A stretch of DNA of 9,288 nucleotides from Flavobacteriales bacterium (GTDB taxonomy: Bacteria; Bacteroidota; Bacteroidia; Flavobacteriales_D; Crocinitomicaceae), in assembly GCA_947461185.1 (NCBI GenBank), contig CANHJY010000059.1, forward strand, positions 1 to 9,288. The letters run 5' to 3'. The translations under genes were made by a program, and so were the position numbers. The first letter of the stretch is position 1, and each line of letters opens with the position of its first letter. The notes below the pieces were generated by a model. That model ran no database searches. It had not been told where the DNA came from and worked only from the letters and a program-made list of their open reading frames with translations. This document shows, one piece after another, positions 7,223 to 9,288 of the stretch.

Positions 7223-8229
7223 ATTTTTACAGTTGAAAAATCACCTAGACTAAGATCATTTGGATTACTTTCACAACTTGCATGTGCGCCAATCATTGCA
7301 TCGGCAAGAACAACATTATGAATTGTTGAATGATTTTGAACAATTGTATTTCGCACAACAGAAGCAATCACCTTTGTTCCACTCCCCAACGAAACATGAG
7401 GACCAACAACAGCATTTTCTATTAAAACATTTTCACCTATAAAACAGGGAGGGATGATAACACTATCAGCAATTTTGGCTGAGTCAGCTACCATTTTCAC
7501 ATTTTTTTCGAAATCATATTCCAGAACGCGCTGATTGGTATGCACTGTAACTTCTTTATTACCGCAATCCAGCCACTCCAAAACTTCACCAGGTTTAAAT
7601 TTGTATCCTGATTCAGTGAGTCTTCTGAGGGCATCTGGCAATTGGTATTCGCCACCTTTTACGATATGGTTATCGATGAGGTACTCTAATTCTTTTCTTA
7701 ATTGTGCACCATCCTTAAAATAATAAATACCAATCATCGCTAAATCGGAAACGAATGCTTTAGGTTTCTCAACAAAATCAATAATTTCTCCAGATGCATT
7801 TAATTTAACCACGCCAAAGGCACTGGGATCTTCAATCTGTTTAACCCATAAAATACCATCAGCGTTTGGATCAAGTGTGAAATTTGCTCTAAAAAGCGTA
7901 TCGGCAAATGCTACAACCACCGGACCTTCTAATTTTTCTTTGGCACACAATACCGCATGAGCAGTACCTAAAGGTTCATGTTGGTAGTGTATGGATCCTT
8001 TTGCACCTAGTTTTTCAGCGACTAAAATGAGTTCTTGTTCTACCTCTGCACCAAATTCACCCACTACAAATGCAATTTCATCAATCTTTTCATGGCATAC
8101 AGCTGCAATATCCTCAACAAGTCGGTGGACAATAGGTTTTCCCCCAACAGGAACAAGTGGTTTAGGAACAGTTAATGTATGAGGTCTTAAGCGGCTTCCT
8201 CTACCTGCCATAGGTACAATTACTTTCAT
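7219..8229 (-). CDS. sugar-1-phosphate nucleotidyltransferase with left-handed beta-helix domain
   Basis: A 336-residue cytoplasmic enzyme that makes an NDP-sugar from NTP and a sugar-1-phosphate. The Rossmann-like catalytic domain (about 1-240) has the signature GRGSRLRPHT (9-18), VPKPLVP (21-27, Lys-23), the base-recognition segment HEPLGTAHAV (84-93), the metal-binding FADT (Asp-110), VEKP (153-156), EYQLPDAL (194-201) and WLDCGN (219-224). From about 245 onward come hexapeptide-type repeats (SVIIPPCFIGENVLIENAVVGPHVSLGSGTKVI) of a left-handed beta-helix. Homologues are usually named RmlA-like glucose-1-phosphate thymidylyltransferase or mannose-1-phosphate guanylyltransferase; the sequence does not settle base or sugar. 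The helix is shorter than in GlmU, and no acetyltransferase function is claimed. It precedes the TPR gene with a 4-bp ATGA overlap and follows dut after 43 bp. Supplying precursors for the glycan made nearby is a reasonable inference. The ATG at 8229 sits directly before the family's MKVIVPMAGRG start. Confidence 0.88.
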   Translation of the reverse strand: MKVIVPMAGRGSRLRPHTLTVPKPLVPVGGKPIVHRLVEDIAAVCHEKIDEIAFVVGEFGAEVEQELILVAEKLGAKGSIHYQHEPLGTAHAVLCAKEKLEGPVVVAFADTLFRANFTLDPNADGILWVKQIEDPSAFGVVKLNASGEIIDFVEKPKAFVSDLAMIGIYYFKDGAQLRKELEYLIDNHIVKGGEYQLPDALRRLTESGYKFKPGEVLEWLDCGNKEVTVHTNQRVLEYDFEKNVKMVADSAKIADSVIIPPCFIGENVLIENAVVGPHVSLGSGTKVIASVVRNTIVQNHSTIHNVVLADAMIGAHASCESNPNDLSLGDFSTVKI

Positions 8230-8244
8230 ATTATTTGTATCAAA

Positions 8245-8259
8245 ATCTAGATTCTAGAT
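8245..8259. repeat. perfect 15-nt inverted repeat between dut and the nucleotidyltransferase gene
   Basis: ATCTAGA (8245-8251), a central T (8252) and TCTAGAT (8253-8259) form a perfect 7-bp palindrome around one base. It ends 15 bases before the nucleotidyltransferase ATG on the minus strand. It could be an operator half-site pair, or a small RNA hairpin (ATCTA stem, 5-nt loop) in the leader. It has no T run suited to a terminator. The symmetry is seen directly; any function is speculation. Confidence 0.4.
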
Positions 8260-8272
8260 AGCTGTTATTTAA

Positions 8273-8707
8273 TTATTTAACTCCCGTACTTCCGAATCCA
8301 CCTGAACCTCTTTTGGTTTCAGAAATTTCTTCCGTTAATTTCCATTCTGCTTGTATTACCGGGGCAAAAACCAATTGCGCAATGCGTTCACCTGTTTCAA
8401 TGCTCACATTTTCGCTCGATAAATTAACTAATAAAACCCCAATTTCTCCGCGATAATCAGCATCTATAGTTCCTGGACTATTGAGAACGGTAATTCCTTT
8501 TTTGAAGGCTAAACCACTTCTTGGTCGAACTTGGCATTCAAATCCGGAAGGAATTTCTAAGTACAATCCGGTTGGTATAAGTTGTCTTTCGAAGGGTTTG
8601 AGCATGATGGGCTCATTCAGAAAAGCACGAACATCCATCCCTGCGGAGAGTGCTGTTTCATATTCGGGTAAAGCATTGTTAGAATGATTGATAACTTTAA
8701 CGATCAT
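8273..8707 (-). CDS. dut: dUTP diphosphatase (dUTPase)
   Basis: A 144-residue enzyme that hydrolyses dUTP to dUMP and pyrophosphate, keeping uracil out of DNA and feeding dTMP synthesis. All five motifs of the homotrimeric family are in order: AGMDVRA (22-28), RPRSGLA (61-67), [11 protein letters not shown] (79-89, with catalytic Asp-82 and Tyr-85), GERIAQLVF (106-114), and the C-terminal arm [10 protein letters not shown] (133-142) that closes over the active site. Length is normal and no key residue is missing. It lies 77 bp after the flippase fragment and 43 bp before the nucleotidyltransferase, all on the same strand. Its presence among envelope genes seems historical rather than functional. 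A second ATG five bases upstream (8712-8710) opens a two-codon ORF (Met-Lys-stop) whose TGA overlaps the dut ATG. The start at 8707 fits the usual N-terminus (MIVKVINHS). Confidence 0.96.
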   Translation of the reverse strand: MIVKVINHSNNALPEYETALSAGMDVRAFLNEPIMLKPFERQLIPTGLYLEIPSGFECQVRPRSGLAFKKGITVLNSPGTIDADYRGEIGVLLVNLSSENVSIETGERIAQLVFAPVIQAEWKLTEEISETKRGSGGFGSTGVK

Positions 8708-8784
8708 TTCATTTTTTTTATAAAATTACGAAAACAACAGCCCCAGAATATTAAATGTCAATTCAGAAATCAACAAAGGAATCT

Positions 8785-9288
8785 TTAAAATGTCTTTGCT
8801 CTAAAATTGTCTTTTTCTAAAGAATAAACAACCCAAATATAAAAGGCGATTAATGAATTATTGACAAAAAATTGGAGCGTTGTATTTTCAAAATCGAAAG
8901 CTTTGGAGATAAAAAAGAGCAGAATTGCTAATCCAAGGTAAAGCCCAAATTTCCTTAAGTTATACTTGATTGGATAGTATTTTTGACCTAGTATGTAAGA
9001 GGCAATCATTTGCAAAAGATAAACGATTAATGTAGCCCACGCACTGGCAACAAAACCATAAGATGGTATAAACATAATATTGATGAGTATGGTCAGGATT
9101 GCACCTCCTATAGCAATAAATGCCCCGAACTTTGTTTGACCACTTAACTTATACCAAATACTTTGATTATAGTATATTCCAAGAAATACATTCGCCAAAA
9201 GCAAAATCGGAACAACATGTAAACCTGCATAATAATTTTGGTTGCGAATAAATAATTTGAAAATGTCTAGATTAAGTGATACGATTAA
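8785..9288 (-). CDS. oligosaccharide flippase (Wzx/MATE-type), C-terminal part (5' end outside window)
   Basis: Multi-pass inner-membrane transporter fragment of 167 residues. The reading frame stays open to the right edge, with residues such as LDIFKLFIRNQNYYAGLHVVPILLLANVFLG upstream of the TTG at 9204, so that TTG is not the start. The segment holds the last four or five helices of a polysaccharide-biosynthesis flippase, including YNQSIWYKLSGQTKFGA, IMFIPSYGFVASAWATL and GQKYYPIKY, a run of residues I associate with the flippase that accompanies dut in Bacteroidota. It is distinct in sequence from the flippase fragment at 1-885 and lies on the opposite strand. The substrate is unknown. It may be the first visible gene of the operon running through dut to the EnvC-like gene, though a 77-bp gap leaves room for a promoter before dut. 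Confidence 0.88.
   Translation of the reverse strand, partial: LIVSLNLDIFKLFIRNQNYYAGLHVVPILLLANVFLGIYYNQSIWYKLSGQTKFGAFIAIGGAILTILINIMFIPSYGFVASAWATLIVYLLQMIASYILGQKYYPIKYNLRKFGLYLGLAILLFFISKAFDFENTTLQFFVNNSLIAFYIWVVYSLEKDNFRAKTF

Noticed and set aside
8716..8725. TTTTATAAAA palindrome upstream of dut
   Set aside because: Simple A/T symmetry of this kind is expected by chance in such AT-rich leader DNA.
8708..8784. Promoter or terminator in the gap between the right flippase and dut
   Set aside because: TTGACA and A/T-rich elements are present, but none has the TAnnTTTG form with proper spacing. Only a 4-bp AAAG/CTTT stem is seen after the flippase stop, too weak to call.
9202..9204. TTG as start of the right flippase
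   Set aside because: The frame continues open to the edge with 28 further residues that match flippase sequence, so this is internal.

Overview
The window looks like chromosomal DNA of a Bacteroidota bacterium, probably from Flavobacteriia or a near relative. The DNA is AT-rich and genes are tightly packed. Starts are preceded by A/T-rich sequence rather than clear Shine-Dalgarno motifs. The minus-strand gene order (flippase, dUTPase, sugar nucleotidyltransferase, TPR lipoprotein, DUF4292 lipoprotein, EnvC-like protein) matches, from memory, an arrangement that recurs in this phylum. No RNA gene, CRISPR array, insertion sequence or integrase was seen, and no gene-free stretch exceeds 100 bases.

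Plus strand, 1-3403: a surface-polysaccharide assembly set. It holds the C-terminal part of a Wzx/MATE-type lipid-linked glycan flippase (cut by the left edge), a Wzz-type chain-length regulator, and a multi-pass Wzy/WaaL-family polymerase or ligase. The last two overlap by one base (TAATG) and are almost certainly co-transcribed. Together these are the membrane steps of Wzy-dependent glycan export: flipping, polymerisation and length control. No glycosyltransferase lies in the window.

Minus strand, 3393-9288: reading from the right edge, a second flippase (C-terminal part only), dUTPase, a sugar-1-phosphate nucleotidyltransferase with a C-terminal left-handed beta-helix, a TPR-rich lipoprotein, a DUF4292 lipoprotein that resembles LolA/LolB-type proteins, and an EnvC-like coiled-coil/LytM protein. 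The last four genes overlap each other (4, 17 and 17 bp), so they form a translationally coupled unit devoted mainly to the cell envelope.

The two transcription units converge and overlap tail-to-tail by 11 bp at 3393-3403. Nothing in the window looks like a defence island or a wholly new system. The points most worth following up are the coupled TPR lipoprotein / DUF4292 / EnvC trio, in which DUF4292 may be the organism's LolB; the EnvC LytM domain with its catalytic histidines replaced; the convergent gene overlap; and a perfect 15-nt inverted repeat just upstream of the nucleotidyltransferase.
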